Assembly (NCBI GenBank): GCA_016190405.1
Contig: JACPQO010000283.1
Span: 1-9,479 of the forward strand
Length of the DNA: 9,479 nt
Source: Chloroflexota bacterium
GTDB taxonomy: Bacteria; Chloroflexota; Dehalococcoidia; SM23-28-2; RBG-16-64-32
Direction: 5' to 3'
Positions 1 to 5,849 of the stretch are shown piece after piece (positions within the stretch are counted from its first letter, which is position 1; every line of letters begins with the position of its first letter). Position numbers and translations under genes: made by a program. The notes below the pieces were generated by a model that saw nothing but the letters and a program-made list of their open reading frames with translations, was not told the origin of the DNA and made no database searches.

Positions 1-1
1 C

Positions 2-385
2 CGCTGGAGTGTCCACTCTATGAACATCGTGAACAATCTGATCCAGCAGACCCACCGCGGCCGCCCCCACCTGGTGATGAACACCGACGATGCCGCGCGG
101 CTGGGCATCGAGGACGGCGAGGAAGTGGAGGTCTCCAACGATATGGGGGTGTTCATCGCGCCGGTGAAGCTATCGCCGTCGGTGCGGCCGGGCCAGGTGG
201 TCTCCTACAACGGCTGGGAGCCGTACCAGTACCGTACCTGGAAGGGCGCCTCGGACCTGGAACCGGGGATGGTGAAATGGCTGCACTTCGCCGGCGGCTA
301 CGGTCACCTCCGCTACTGGCCGATCCAGTGGCAGCCGGTCCCCTTCGACCGCGGCATCAGGGTAAACGTCGCCAAGGTTGACTAA
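2..385 (+). CDS. Molybdopterin oxidoreductase catalytic subunit, C-terminal fragment (type II DMSO reductase family-like)
   Basis: This is the 3' end of a larger gene; the frame is open from base 2 and the start lies outside the window. The visible 127 residues begin RWSVHSMNIVNN, which resembles the point where type II DMSO reductase-family enzymes (nitrate reductase NarG, ethylbenzene, selenate or dimethylsulfide enzymes) enter the molybdopterin-dinucleotide-binding beta-barrel. The segments HLVMNTDDAARLGIEDGEEV and VSNDMGVFIAPVKLSPSVRP are the usual cofactor-binding fold, and YNGWEPYQYR and WLHFAGGYGHLRYW match the family's C-terminal part. The internal ATG at 20 is only a methionine inside the domain, not a start. 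In such enzymes this subunit carries Mo-bisPGD and reduces or oxidises the substrate, usually with an Fe-S beta subunit. The substrate cannot be read from this end. No Fe-S gene follows directly; sensor kinase 1 starts 92 bases later. Confidence 0.88.
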   Translation, partial: RWSVHSMNIVNNLIQQTHRGRPHLVMNTDDAARLGIEDGEEVEVSNDMGVFIAPVKLSPSVRPGQVVSYNGWEPYQYRTWKGASDLEPGMVKWLHFAGGYGHLRYWPIQWQPVPFDRGIRVNVAKVD

Positions 386-432
386 TGGCCATCCGGCGGG
401 TGGGCGCGATGGGGCGACGCCCCTGGGAGCGC

Positions 433-450
433 TTGTGATATTATTAACAA
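433..450. promoter_or_regulatory. Candidate CRP/FNR-family operator upstream of sensor kinase 1
   Basis: TTGTGA, six bases TATTAT, then TAACAA form a dyad with five of six matching arm positions, and the flanking C432/G451 also pair. The inner half-sites TGTGA-N6-TAACA are one base from the CRP consensus TGTGA-N6-TCACA. The stretch is an AT-rich island in GC-rich sequence and lies in the only gap before the kinase gene. The family assignment is an inference from the motif; no regulator of this family is in the window. Confidence 0.45.
436..444 (+). promoter_or_regulatory. Possible extended -10 element for sensor kinase 1
   Basis: TGATATTAT reads as TGN followed by TATTAT, an extended -10 shape, and would start a transcript near base 451, about 27 bases before the ATG at 478. 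No convincing -35 is seen at the usual distance. The element lies inside the CRP/FNR-like dyad, so a bound protein there would be expected to block this promoter; the dyad and the -10 may therefore be competing readings of the same AT-rich bases. Confidence 0.3.
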
Positions 451-477
451 GGATCGGGGCGGGTCTCCGAAACCCCG

Positions 478-2238
478 ATGAACCTGTCGGCCAAGTTGAG
501 CCTGTCGGTCCTGCTGGGCCTTATGGCCCTGCTGGGCGTCCTGGGTTACCTGGGATTCAGCGCCGTCTGGGAAAGCACCGACAGGACTATGCAGGAGCGT
601 CTTGTCCTGGCCAGGCTGGTCGCCCAGGACATAGACCAGGACATCTCCCAGCGGCTTCAACAGCTTCAGCAGTTTGTCCCCGCCGTTACGGCAGAACTGG
701 ATGGCGGACGAATAGACGGAGCCCAGCCCCGCCTGGAGGAGCTGTACCGATCGGCCGGCGAGTACGCCCGAAGCGCCTTTCTCCTGGACGCCAGCGGCGA
801 TGTTGTCGCCGTCTTCCCTCCGTCTCCCGATCTCCTTGGCAAATCGCTGACCTCTCACCCCAACGCCCAGCGCTCCCTAGATCACGGAGAGGCCGCCGTT
901 TCCGGCTCGGTCCGGGCTTCCGGCGAGGAAGCCAGCCTTATATCCCTCTCGGTGCCGGTCAAGGGGGAGTCGGGAGAGGTAGAGGGAGCGCTCGGCGTCA
1001 CTATCGGGCCCGCCTCGGACTTCCTTCGCAGCCTCCTGACTCCGGTGGGCCTGGGCGATACCGGCTACGCTCAGGTGATCAACGAGAACGGCGACGTCAT
1101 CGCCAGCAACCTCGCCGCCACCGAGGGCGATGCCTACCCCTTCACGGCGCACCCGGAGCGGTTTACCAGGCTAATCGAGAGCGGCGACAGGGGCGTGTGG
1201 ACCTGCCATCGCTGCCACGAGCCGGAGGGCGAGCAGGGCGGCCGCCGGGAGGACGTCATGGCCTTCGCGCCTCTGACCACTACCCCCTGGGGCGTGGCCA
1301 TCCGCCAGGAGAAGAGCGAGGCGTTCGCTCCCCGGAACGATCTCCAGAAGAAGTTCCTGATCTCCGGCAGCGTGGCGCTGGCCGTCGTTCTGGCCTGGGC
1401 CCTGGTGGTCGGCCAGACCCTGGCTCAGCCCCTGCGCCGGCTCACCCGTGCGTCGCGGCGCATAGCCGGGGGCGACCTCGACCACGCCATCGCGGTGGCC
1501 GGCAAGGATGAGGTGGGCCAGCTGGGCTCCGCCTTCGAGACGATGCGACACGCACTCAAGCAGTCCCGCCAGGAAGTGGAGGAACGGAGCCGGGCCGTAG
1601 CTACCCTGGAGGAGCGGGACCGCATCGCCCGCGAGATGCACGACAGTCTTTCGCAGACCCTGGGCTACGTCTGGTTGACGGCGAGCGCGAGCAAGGAGCG
1701 GCTGGAGACCGGCGACATTGCCGCCGTGCGCGAGCAACTGGAAGACGTTCGCCAGGCGGCACGCGATGCCTACGAGGACGTCCGGCAAGGGATCTGGGCG
1801 CTGCGCACGAACGGTATGCTGGAGAAAGGGCTGCTGCCCACCCTGAAGGAGTTCCTGGACCACTACAGCGCCCAGACGAAGCTACAGGTGCGGCTCACGC
1901 TGCCGCCCTCCCTGGAGATCGAGCTGAGCGAGGCCGCCCAGGTGCAGGCGCTTCGCATCATCCAGGAGGCGCTGGCCAACGTGCGCAAACACGCTCAGGC
2001 GAGCAAGGTGCTGATCGAGTTCAGCAGCCGCCGAGGCTGGGTCCACATCGCCATTGAGGACGACGGGCGCGGATTCGATGCCTCGGCGGCCTCTGCCAAC
2101 GGCCAGCACTACGGACTCCAGATCATGCGGGAGCGCGCGCAGAGCGTCGGCGGCGCACTGGACGTTTTCTCGCGGGTGGGCGAGAGCACCCGGATAGTGG
2201 TCCGGCTCCCCACGTCCGGCCTCAACAAGGAGCGATGA
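478..2238 (+). CDS. Sensor histidine kinase 1 (NarX-like HisKA_3 type) with extracytoplasmic CxxCH haem motif
   Basis: A 586-residue membrane kinase that should phosphorylate the regulator encoded next to it. Order of parts: transmembrane helix about 8-28; extracytoplasmic region about 30-290 that reads like a double Cache domain; second helix about 293-313; HAMP about 314-366; coiled linker; HisKA_3 dimerisation domain with IAREMHDSLSQTLG, phospho-acceptor His388 and the DxxxQ phosphatase motif (Asp389, Gln393); HATPase domain with N-box Asn501 and G1 box DDGRGFD at 528-534. Cys243-His-Arg-Cys246-His247 is a CxxCH c-type haem attachment motif within the membrane-proximal part of the sensor region, on the outside where cytochrome c maturation works. 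Haem binding is inferred; a metal site is the alternative. ATG 478 is the only start after an in-frame stop at 445-447. The only Shine-Dalgarno-like sequence (AAGGA, 449-453) is too far away, so translation may start weakly. The stop overlaps the regulator's start by one base. Confidence 0.9.
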   Translation: MNLSAKLSLSVLLGLMALLGVLGYLGFSAVWESTDRTMQERLVLARLVAQDIDQDISQRLQQLQQFVPAVTAELDGGRIDGAQPRLEELYRSAGEYARSAFLLDASGDVVAVFPPSPDLLGKSLTSHPNAQRSLDHGEAAVSGSVRASGEEASLISLSVPVKGESGEVEGALGVTIGPASDFLRSLLTPVGLGDTGYAQVINENGDVIASNLAATEGDAYPFTAHPERFTRLIESGDRGVWTCHRCHEPEGEQGGRREDVMAFAPLTTTPWGVAIRQEKSEAFAPRNDLQKKFLISGSVALAVVLAWALVVGQTLAQPLRRLTRASRRIAGGDLDHAIAVAGKDEVGQLGSAFETMRHALKQSRQEVEERSRAVATLEERDRIAREMHDSLSQTLGYVWLTASASKERLETGDIAAVREQLEDVRQAARDAYEDVRQGIWALRTNGMLEKGLLPTLKEFLDHYSAQTKLQVRLTLPPSLEIELSEAAQVQALRIIQEALANVRKHAQASKVLIEFSSRRGWVHIAIEDDGRGFDASAASANGQHYGLQIMRERAQSVGGALDVFSRVGESTRIVVRLPTSGLNKER

Positions 2239-2912
2239 TGGAACCCATAAGGGTGCTGTTGGTGGACGACCACATCCTGTTCCGCAAGGGGCTCATCAGC
2301 CTCCTCGCCGCGGCGGAAGGAATCGATGTCATCGGCGAATGCGGCGACGGCGCCGAGGCCGTGGAGCGCGCCCGAGAGCTGATGCCGGATATCGTGCTCA
2401 TGGACATCCGGATGCCGGGGATGGACGGCATCGAAGCTACCCGTCGCATCACGGAGCAGGCGCCTCACGTCAAGGTCGTCGTCCTCACGGTCTCGGACGA
2501 GGATCAGGACCTGTTCGAGGCGATCAAGGCGGGCGCCCGCGGCTATCTGCTGAAGAACCTGGAGCCGGAGGACCTGCGGCGGTTGATCCGGGCCGTGGCC
2601 GCCGGCGAAGCGGCCCTGTCGCCGGCCATGGCCGCCCGCATACTGGACGAGTACAGCGAGGCGGCCCGCCAGCCTCAGCGGGTGTCGCCGCACGGGGTGC
2701 TGACCCAGAGAGAGGAAGAGATACTGGCGCTGCTGGTGGAAGGGCTGGGCAACAAGGAGATCGCCCACCGCCTCTGCATCAGCGAGAGCACCGTCCGCAA
2801 CCACCTGCACAACATCCTCTATAAGCTGCACCTGGATAACCGGGTGCAATTGGCCATCTACGCCTATCGCCAAGAGCTGGGCCATCCGGGCGGCGGACGG
2901 GGCGCGCGCTAG
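2238..2912 (+). CDS. Response regulator 1, NarL/FixJ family (receiver plus LuxR-type HTH)
   Basis: A 224-residue DNA-binding response regulator, the expected partner of sensor kinase 1. The N-terminal receiver has the acidic pair Asp10-Asp11, phospho-acceptor Asp56 in VLMDIRMPGMDG, Thr84 and Lys106. After a linker, the LuxR-type helix-turn-helix spans about 150-215 (LTQREEEILALLVEGLGNKE, recognition part SESTVRNHLHNILYKL). The start is ATG 2238, sharing its A with the kinase's TGA stop; AAGGAG at 2227-2232 lies five bases before it. An ATG three bases earlier is also possible but sits only two bases from that site. The overlap implies translational coupling. A hairpin with a T-rich tail about 60 bases after the stop probably ends the two-gene transcript. 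Target genes are not shown by the sequence; the adjacent cytochrome operon is the obvious candidate. Confidence 0.93.
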   Translation: MEPIRVLLVDDHILFRKGLISLLAAAEGIDVIGECGDGAEAVERARELMPDIVLMDIRMPGMDGIEATRRITEQAPHVKVVVLTVSDEDQDLFEAIKAGARGYLLKNLEPEDLRRLIRAVAAGEAALSPAMAARILDEYSEAARQPQRVSPHGVLTQREEEILALLVEGLGNKEIAHRLCISESTVRNHLHNILYKLHLDNRVQLAIYAYRQELGHPGGGRGAR

Positions 2913-2940
2913 CCCCCGGCGCTTCTGGCCTGCTCGTTTC

Positions 2941-2958
2941 GTCTAGACCTCACTAGAC
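2941..2958. repeat. CTAGAC inverted/direct repeat in the gap before the cytochrome operon
   Basis: GTCTAG, six bases, then CTAGAC form a perfect inverted repeat. The left half extends to the 8-base palindrome GTCTAGAC, and CTAGAC also recurs directly with a 10-base period (2943-2948 and 2953-2958), which is one helical turn. TAGACCT recurs at 3009-3015. The spacing suggests a protein-binding site for one of the regulators, but this is inference and the elements are short. Confidence 0.4.
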
Positions 2959-2969
2959 ATCCGTTTGCA

Positions 2970-2999
2970 GGGCTACCGTTACGGGTAGTCCTCTTTATT
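2970..2999 (+). terminator. Probable intrinsic terminator after response regulator 1
   Basis: GGGCTACC (2970-2977) pairs with GGTAGTCC (2984-2991) to give an 8-base stem with one G-T pair and a 6-base loop. The T-rich tail TCTTTATT follows directly. The position, about 60 bases after the regulator's stop and before the next operon, suits a terminator. The stem also contains the imperfect dyad TACCGTTACGGGTA, so a regulator site is a weaker alternative. Confidence 0.55.
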
Positions 3000-3074
3000 G
3001 CCCGCGCTTAGACCTTCACGGCGATGGCGGCCGTCCGCTGCTTTCCTAGCATTAAGGGCGGAGGTCAGCATCAC

Positions 3075-3446
3075 ATGAGGAGTCAGCGGATATTCATCCT
3101 GAGCCCCCACACGCTGCTGGCCCGCGGTGTGGAGCTGCTGTTAACGGGTCGCCCCGTCCTCCGGATCGTTGGCACGGAGACGGACATCGGCGAGGGCATA
3201 AAGCGTATCTGCCGTCTCCATCCTGATGTCGTCATCCTGGGCAACGGCGGGCAACCCTCCATCTCCCTGGAGGAGGTGTCCTCGGTGTTCGAGGCCAGCC
3301 CGGGCACCGCGGTGGTAGTCCTGCGCCCGGCGGACAATCTCCTGCACGTCTACCAGGACGACGAAGTGACCGTAGCCAATGTCGAAGACCTGGTCCAGGC
3401 GATACGCCGAGTAGGCCAGGGCAGACCGCGGCCGGCCAGGAGGTGA
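3075..3446 (+). CDS. Stand-alone degenerate receiver domain (pseudo-receiver), no output domain
   Basis: A 123-residue protein with the fold pattern of a NarL-type receiver but none of its phosphorylation chemistry. It aligns without gaps to regulators 1 and 2 over the first 84 residues. Where they have Asp10-Asp11, this protein has Ser10-Pro11; where they have phospho-acceptor Asp56 it has Gly56 (RLHPDVVILGNGG); Thr84 is Arg84; and the conserved Lys is Ala at about 101. No DNA-binding domain follows; the protein ends in a basic tail (GRPRPARR). The start chosen is ATG 3075, with GGAGG at 3060-3064; a longer reading from 3024 adds residues with no receiver similarity. It begins the operon that encodes two small membrane proteins and the haem c/b cytochrome, and its TGA lies beside the next gene's ribosome site. 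A role as a docking or partner protein for a kinase, regulator or cytochrome is inference. Confidence 0.82.
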   Translation: MRSQRIFILSPHTLLARGVELLLTGRPVLRIVGTETDIGEGIKRICRLHPDVVILGNGGQPSISLEEVSSVFEASPGTAVVVLRPADNLLHVYQDDEVTVANVEDLVQAIRRVGQGRPRPARR

Positions 3447-3451
3447 AGCTC

Positions 3452-3685
3452 ATGAGTGCGTTTATGACCGCTCTGGTCTTGGTCGCCTACGGAACGGCCG
3501 CCATCGTAGGCGTGCAGATGGCCGTGGGCAGCCTGGCCCGCCTGGCCGGCTCCGCCCGTGCTACCCGCCCGGGGCAGCCGCTTATGCGGGAGTCCCTGTC
3601 GTTCGCCGGCAGCCTGGTGCTCTTGCTGGCCGGGCTGTTCCTGGTCCTGCAAGGCGCGGTGGTGTTCCTGTGGGCCTTCAGCTAA
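3452..3685 (+). CDS. Small two-helix membrane protein A of the cytochrome operon
   Basis: A 77-residue protein I do not recognise. Two hydrophobic helices (about 5-29 and 51-75) flank a short basic, polar loop (LARLAGSARATRPGQPLMRE), so both ends are probably on the same side, with the positive loop in the cytoplasm. There are no cysteines, CxxCH motifs or conserved histidines, so it is unlikely to hold a cofactor by itself. The start is ATG 3452, with a perfect AGGAGG at 3438-3443 eight bases upstream; a GTG at 3443 lies inside that ribosome site and is not favoured. It follows the pseudo-receiver by five bases and precedes a second small membrane protein whose first helix aligns with it residue by residue. 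The most likely role is as an accessory or assembly subunit of the cytochrome complex, by context only. Confidence 0.75.
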   Translation: MSAFMTALVLVAYGTAAIVGVQMAVGSLARLAGSARATRPGQPLMRESLSFAGSLVLLLAGLFLVLQGAVVFLWAFS

Positions 3686-3707
3686 GCGCCGAGATAGGGG
3701 GTACACA

Positions 3708-3956
3708 ATGAACCCGGAAGCCCTGATCATAGCCTTCATCTCCTTCTGGTCGGTGGCGGCGGTGGGCGTCTACCTGGCGGTGGCGGGCATCGACAACCTG
3801 CAGCGGCACTACCGCCAGCTTAGAGGCGCGGGGACCTCGGGCCAGACCTTGTTGCGTCGCTGGCTGTTCGACGCCTGGGACGCTGCTGTTGTCATGCTGG
3901 GTATGCTGCTCTTCGCGTCCGGGATCCTCTTTCTGTACATGATAGTTTACGGTTAA
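3708..3956 (+). CDS. Small two-helix membrane protein B of the cytochrome operon, diverged copy of A
   Basis: An 82-residue protein I do not recognise. It has helices at about 5-28 and 57-80 and a basic loop (LQRHYRQLRG ... LLRRW). Without gaps, residues Ala17, Val19, Gly20, Val21, Ala24, Val25 and Leu31 match protein A at the same positions, and the second helices are alike in character, so A and B probably arose by duplication. The start is ATG 3708 with AGGGGG at 3696-3701, six bases before it; the frame is open further upstream to 3558, but that part overlaps protein A and is a shadow. The cytochrome gene starts 15 bases after its stop. It has one histidine (His34) in the loop and no cysteines. 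A structural role beside the cytochrome b domain, like small subunits of quinone-linked complexes, is inference. Confidence 0.75.
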   Translation: MNPEALIIAFISFWSVAAVGVYLAVAGIDNLQRHYRQLRGAGTSGQTLLRRWLFDAWDAAVVMLGMLLFASGILFLYMIVYG

Positions 3957-3971
3957 AGGGGTGGCAGGTCG

Positions 3972-5729
3972 GTGTCTGGCAGGAAGCTGGAGACCCTCCT
4001 CCTCTGGGCCCTCATCGCCGGACTGGTGCTGGCGGCCGTTGGGCTGATCGTCAACTACAGCCGCCAGCGGAACCCGGAGGTGGTAGCCAGCGCCGCCACC
4101 GACAACGATGGCTGTTTGACCTGCCACGGCGACCCCTACTACCGCCCCAAGACGAGCGATCGGCCCTGGCAGGAGCTGTACACGGACCAGGCCACCCTCG
4201 CGGCCTCGACGCACCGGTCTGTAACCTGCACCAACTGCCACCAGACCTTCGACACCGGCCAGCCGATGGAGGCGGCCTCGGCGCAAGCGCTGTGTGGCCG
4301 CTGTCACGAGCAGCAGCAGAAGCTTCAGGCGGCCAGCGTTCATTCCGACATCAAGGTCACGAGCTGCCTGTCCTGCCACAGCAAGGAGCAGTCGGGCCAC
4401 GACATCCTGCCCGTTCTCTCTGCCGATTCACCTGTGTTCAGCAAGAACGTCCCCAGGACCTGCGGCGGCTGCCACTCGGACCAGCAGCTTATGGCGTCGT
4501 ACGAGCTGAACCCGGAGGTCTACGACGTCTACATGGACGGGCCCCACGGGAAGGTCCTCAAATTGACGGGCGCCGACAGCGACGGCCTTAATCCGGCGAC
4601 GTGTTCAGCCTGCCACGGCAGCCACGATGTCAGGGCGACGGACGACCCCAAGGCACTGGTCAGCGACGAGGACCGGCGCGGCCAGCTCTGCGGCAGGTGC
4701 CACGACGGAGCGAGCGGTAATTTCGCCGGCAGTATCACGATTCACACCCGGACCACAGCGGGGGGCACTCCTTCCGCCTTCTACGGCGAGCGGTTCTTCT
4801 TCATCCTCACCGCGTCTGTGGCCACCCTGGGCATCCTCATCGTGGTCTTGGCGGGGTTCGGCTGGCTGTTCCGGCGGGCGGCCCGGGCAGGCGCTCCCAG
4901 TGGCCTGGCGTTCTCCGTGTCGCCGGGCGGCGCGGAGGGCGCGGCCATTCTCGGCGTGTGGCCCGGCAGCGCCTCCCTGCCCGCCCCGGGTCCGAGCGCG
5001 GCCAGGGTGCCGCTGCACGCCGCCGAGGCGATCACAAGCGGGCCGCAGGAAGTTGAGCGGTTTGACGTTCACCAGCGCCTGCAGCATTTCGTGATGATGG
5101 CCAGCTTCCTGGTGCTGGCCTTTACCGGCCTCCCTCAAAAGTTCCCGGACTGGGAGATAAGCCAGTGGCTGATAGGCATGTGGGGCGGGCTGGACTCCGC
5201 GCGCGCCATCCACCGCTTTGCCGGGCTGGTCATGGTGACCGATTCCGTTTACCACATCGGGTACGTGGCCTTGAACATGCTGTTGCTCAGAAGGCAGCCG
5301 TCCATCGCCATGCTCCCTACGCCCAAGGATGTAACGGACTTCCTCCAGGACCTGCGCTACTGGTTTGGGCGGTCAACGGAGAAGCCCAAGTTCGGCCGCT
5401 TCAGCTACCTGGAGAAGTTTGACTACTGGGCCATCTTCTGGGGCATGCCGGTCATGGCCCTTTCCGGTCTCACCTTGATGTTCGCGGTGCTGGTGTCCCA
5501 GGTTCTGCCGGGCGACGTGATCCAGATAGCATTCGTGGCCCACAGCGACGAGGCGCTGTTGGCCGTGCTCTGGATATTCCTGGTCCACCTCTTCTTCGTC
5601 CACATCAACCCCCGCTTTTTCCCGCTCAACCGCGCTATCTTCACGGGCAGGATGCCGCGGCATGTCTACGCCGAGGAGCATCCCCTGGAGCTGGCCGAGA
5701 TAGAGCAACGCCGCAGCCGCGGGAGCTAG
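3972..5729 (+). CDS. Seven-haem cytochrome c fused to a cytochrome b561-type membrane domain
   Basis: A 585-residue membrane cytochrome likely to move electrons between quinones and extracytoplasmic partners. Residues 8-28 form an uncleaved signal-anchor helix. The extracytoplasmic part (about 29-273) has seven CxxCH haem sites at 48-52, 86-90, 108-112, 132-136, 164-168, 211-215 and 240-244. Six further histidines (81, 124, 143, 192, 218, 258) could serve as distal ligands. A helix at about 275-299, followed by basic RRAARAG, returns the chain to the cytoplasm. A Gly/Ala/Pro-rich linker (about 303-358) joins the C-terminal four-helix b-type domain, which starts VERFDVHQRLQHFVMMASFL and resembles cytochrome b subunits of formate dehydrogenase and hydrogenase. 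His372, 414, 428, 524, 539 and 544 are haem b ligand candidates. GTG 3972 is the only start after the in-frame stop at 3954-3956; the ribosome site is weak (AGGGG, 3957-3961). It ends the operon begun by the pseudo-receiver. Confidence 0.92.
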   Translation: MSGRKLETLLLWALIAGLVLAAVGLIVNYSRQRNPEVVASAATDNDGCLTCHGDPYYRPKTSDRPWQELYTDQATLAASTHRSVTCTNCHQTFDTGQPMEAASAQALCGRCHEQQQKLQAASVHSDIKVTSCLSCHSKEQSGHDILPVLSADSPVFSKNVPRTCGGCHSDQQLMASYELNPEVYDVYMDGPHGKVLKLTGADSDGLNPATCSACHGSHDVRATDDPKALVSDEDRRGQLCGRCHDGASGNFAGSITIHTRTTAGGTPSAFYGERFFFILTASVATLGILIVVLAGFGWLFRRAARAGAPSGLAFSVSPGGAEGAAILGVWPGSASLPAPGPSAARVPLHAAEAITSGPQEVERFDVHQRLQHFVMMASFLVLAFTGLPQKFPDWEISQWLIGMWGGLDSARAIHRFAGLVMVTDSVYHIGYVALNMLLLRRQPSIAMLPTPKDVTDFLQDLRYWFGRSTEKPKFGRFSYLEKFDYWAIFWGMPVMALSGLTLMFAVLVSQVLPGDVIQIAFVAHSDEALLAVLWIFLVHLFFVHINPRFFPLNRAIFTGRMPRHVYAEEHPLELAEIEQRRSRGS

Positions 5730-5737
5730 AGGCTCCC
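5721..5737 (+). terminator. Hairpin at the end of the cytochrome operon
   Basis: GGGAGC (5721-5726) and GCTCCC (5732-5737) form a perfect 6-base stem around TAGAG, with the cytochrome stop codon inside the loop. Only TTC follows, so it lacks a good T tract. It is followed within ten bases by a stronger hairpin; together they look like a transcript end or a 3'-stabilising structure. Confidence 0.4.
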
Positions 5738-5742
5738 TTCAA

Positions 5743-5766
5743 CGCGCGGAAGATTCCTTCCGTGCG
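5743..5766 (+). terminator. Ten-base-pair hairpin between the cytochrome gene and sensor kinase 2
   Basis: CGCGCGGAAG (5743-5752) pairs with CTTCCGTGCG (5757-5766) around the tetraloop ATTC, with one G-T pair. It is one of the strongest hairpins in the window. No T tract follows, so factor-independent termination is uncertain; mRNA end protection of the cytochrome transcript is the other reading. Confidence 0.45.
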
Positions 5767-5795
5767 GGAGCTAAGCGGACGTACCAGGCCCATAC

Positions 5796-5801
5796 TATAA
5801 T
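5796..5801 (+). promoter_or_regulatory. Candidate -10 box for the sensor kinase 2 operon
   Basis: A perfect TATAAT stands in an AT-rich patch (CATACTATAATGAATTTGAC) of otherwise GC-rich sequence, about 50 bases before the kinase start and just after the two hairpins. No good -35 is found 16-18 bases upstream, so the promoter may be activator-dependent or use another sigma factor. Confidence 0.4.
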
Positions 5802-5849
5802 GAATTTGACGCTGCACCTTTCGGGGCGTCGGCGGGGAGGCGATGAGCA

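Noticed and set aside
411..423. GGGGC-GAC-GCCCC as a terminator after the molybdoenzyme gene
   Set aside because: The stem is five pairs with a three-base loop and no T tract follows; too weak to call.
378..1511. Long open frame on the + strand overlapping the start of sensor kinase 1
   Set aside because: Its translation is Arg/Pro/Gly-rich with no domain pattern; it is an out-of-frame shadow of the kinase in GC-rich DNA.
2974..2987. TACCGTTACGGGTA as a NarL-type heptamer pair
   Set aside because: Several positions miss the TACYYMT consensus and the spacing is zero rather than two; the bases are better explained as part of a terminator stem.
5806..5810. TTGAC as a -35 box for sensor kinase 2
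   Set aside because: No -10-like hexamer lies 16-18 bases downstream; the TATAAT at 5796 is upstream of it, so it cannot serve that box.
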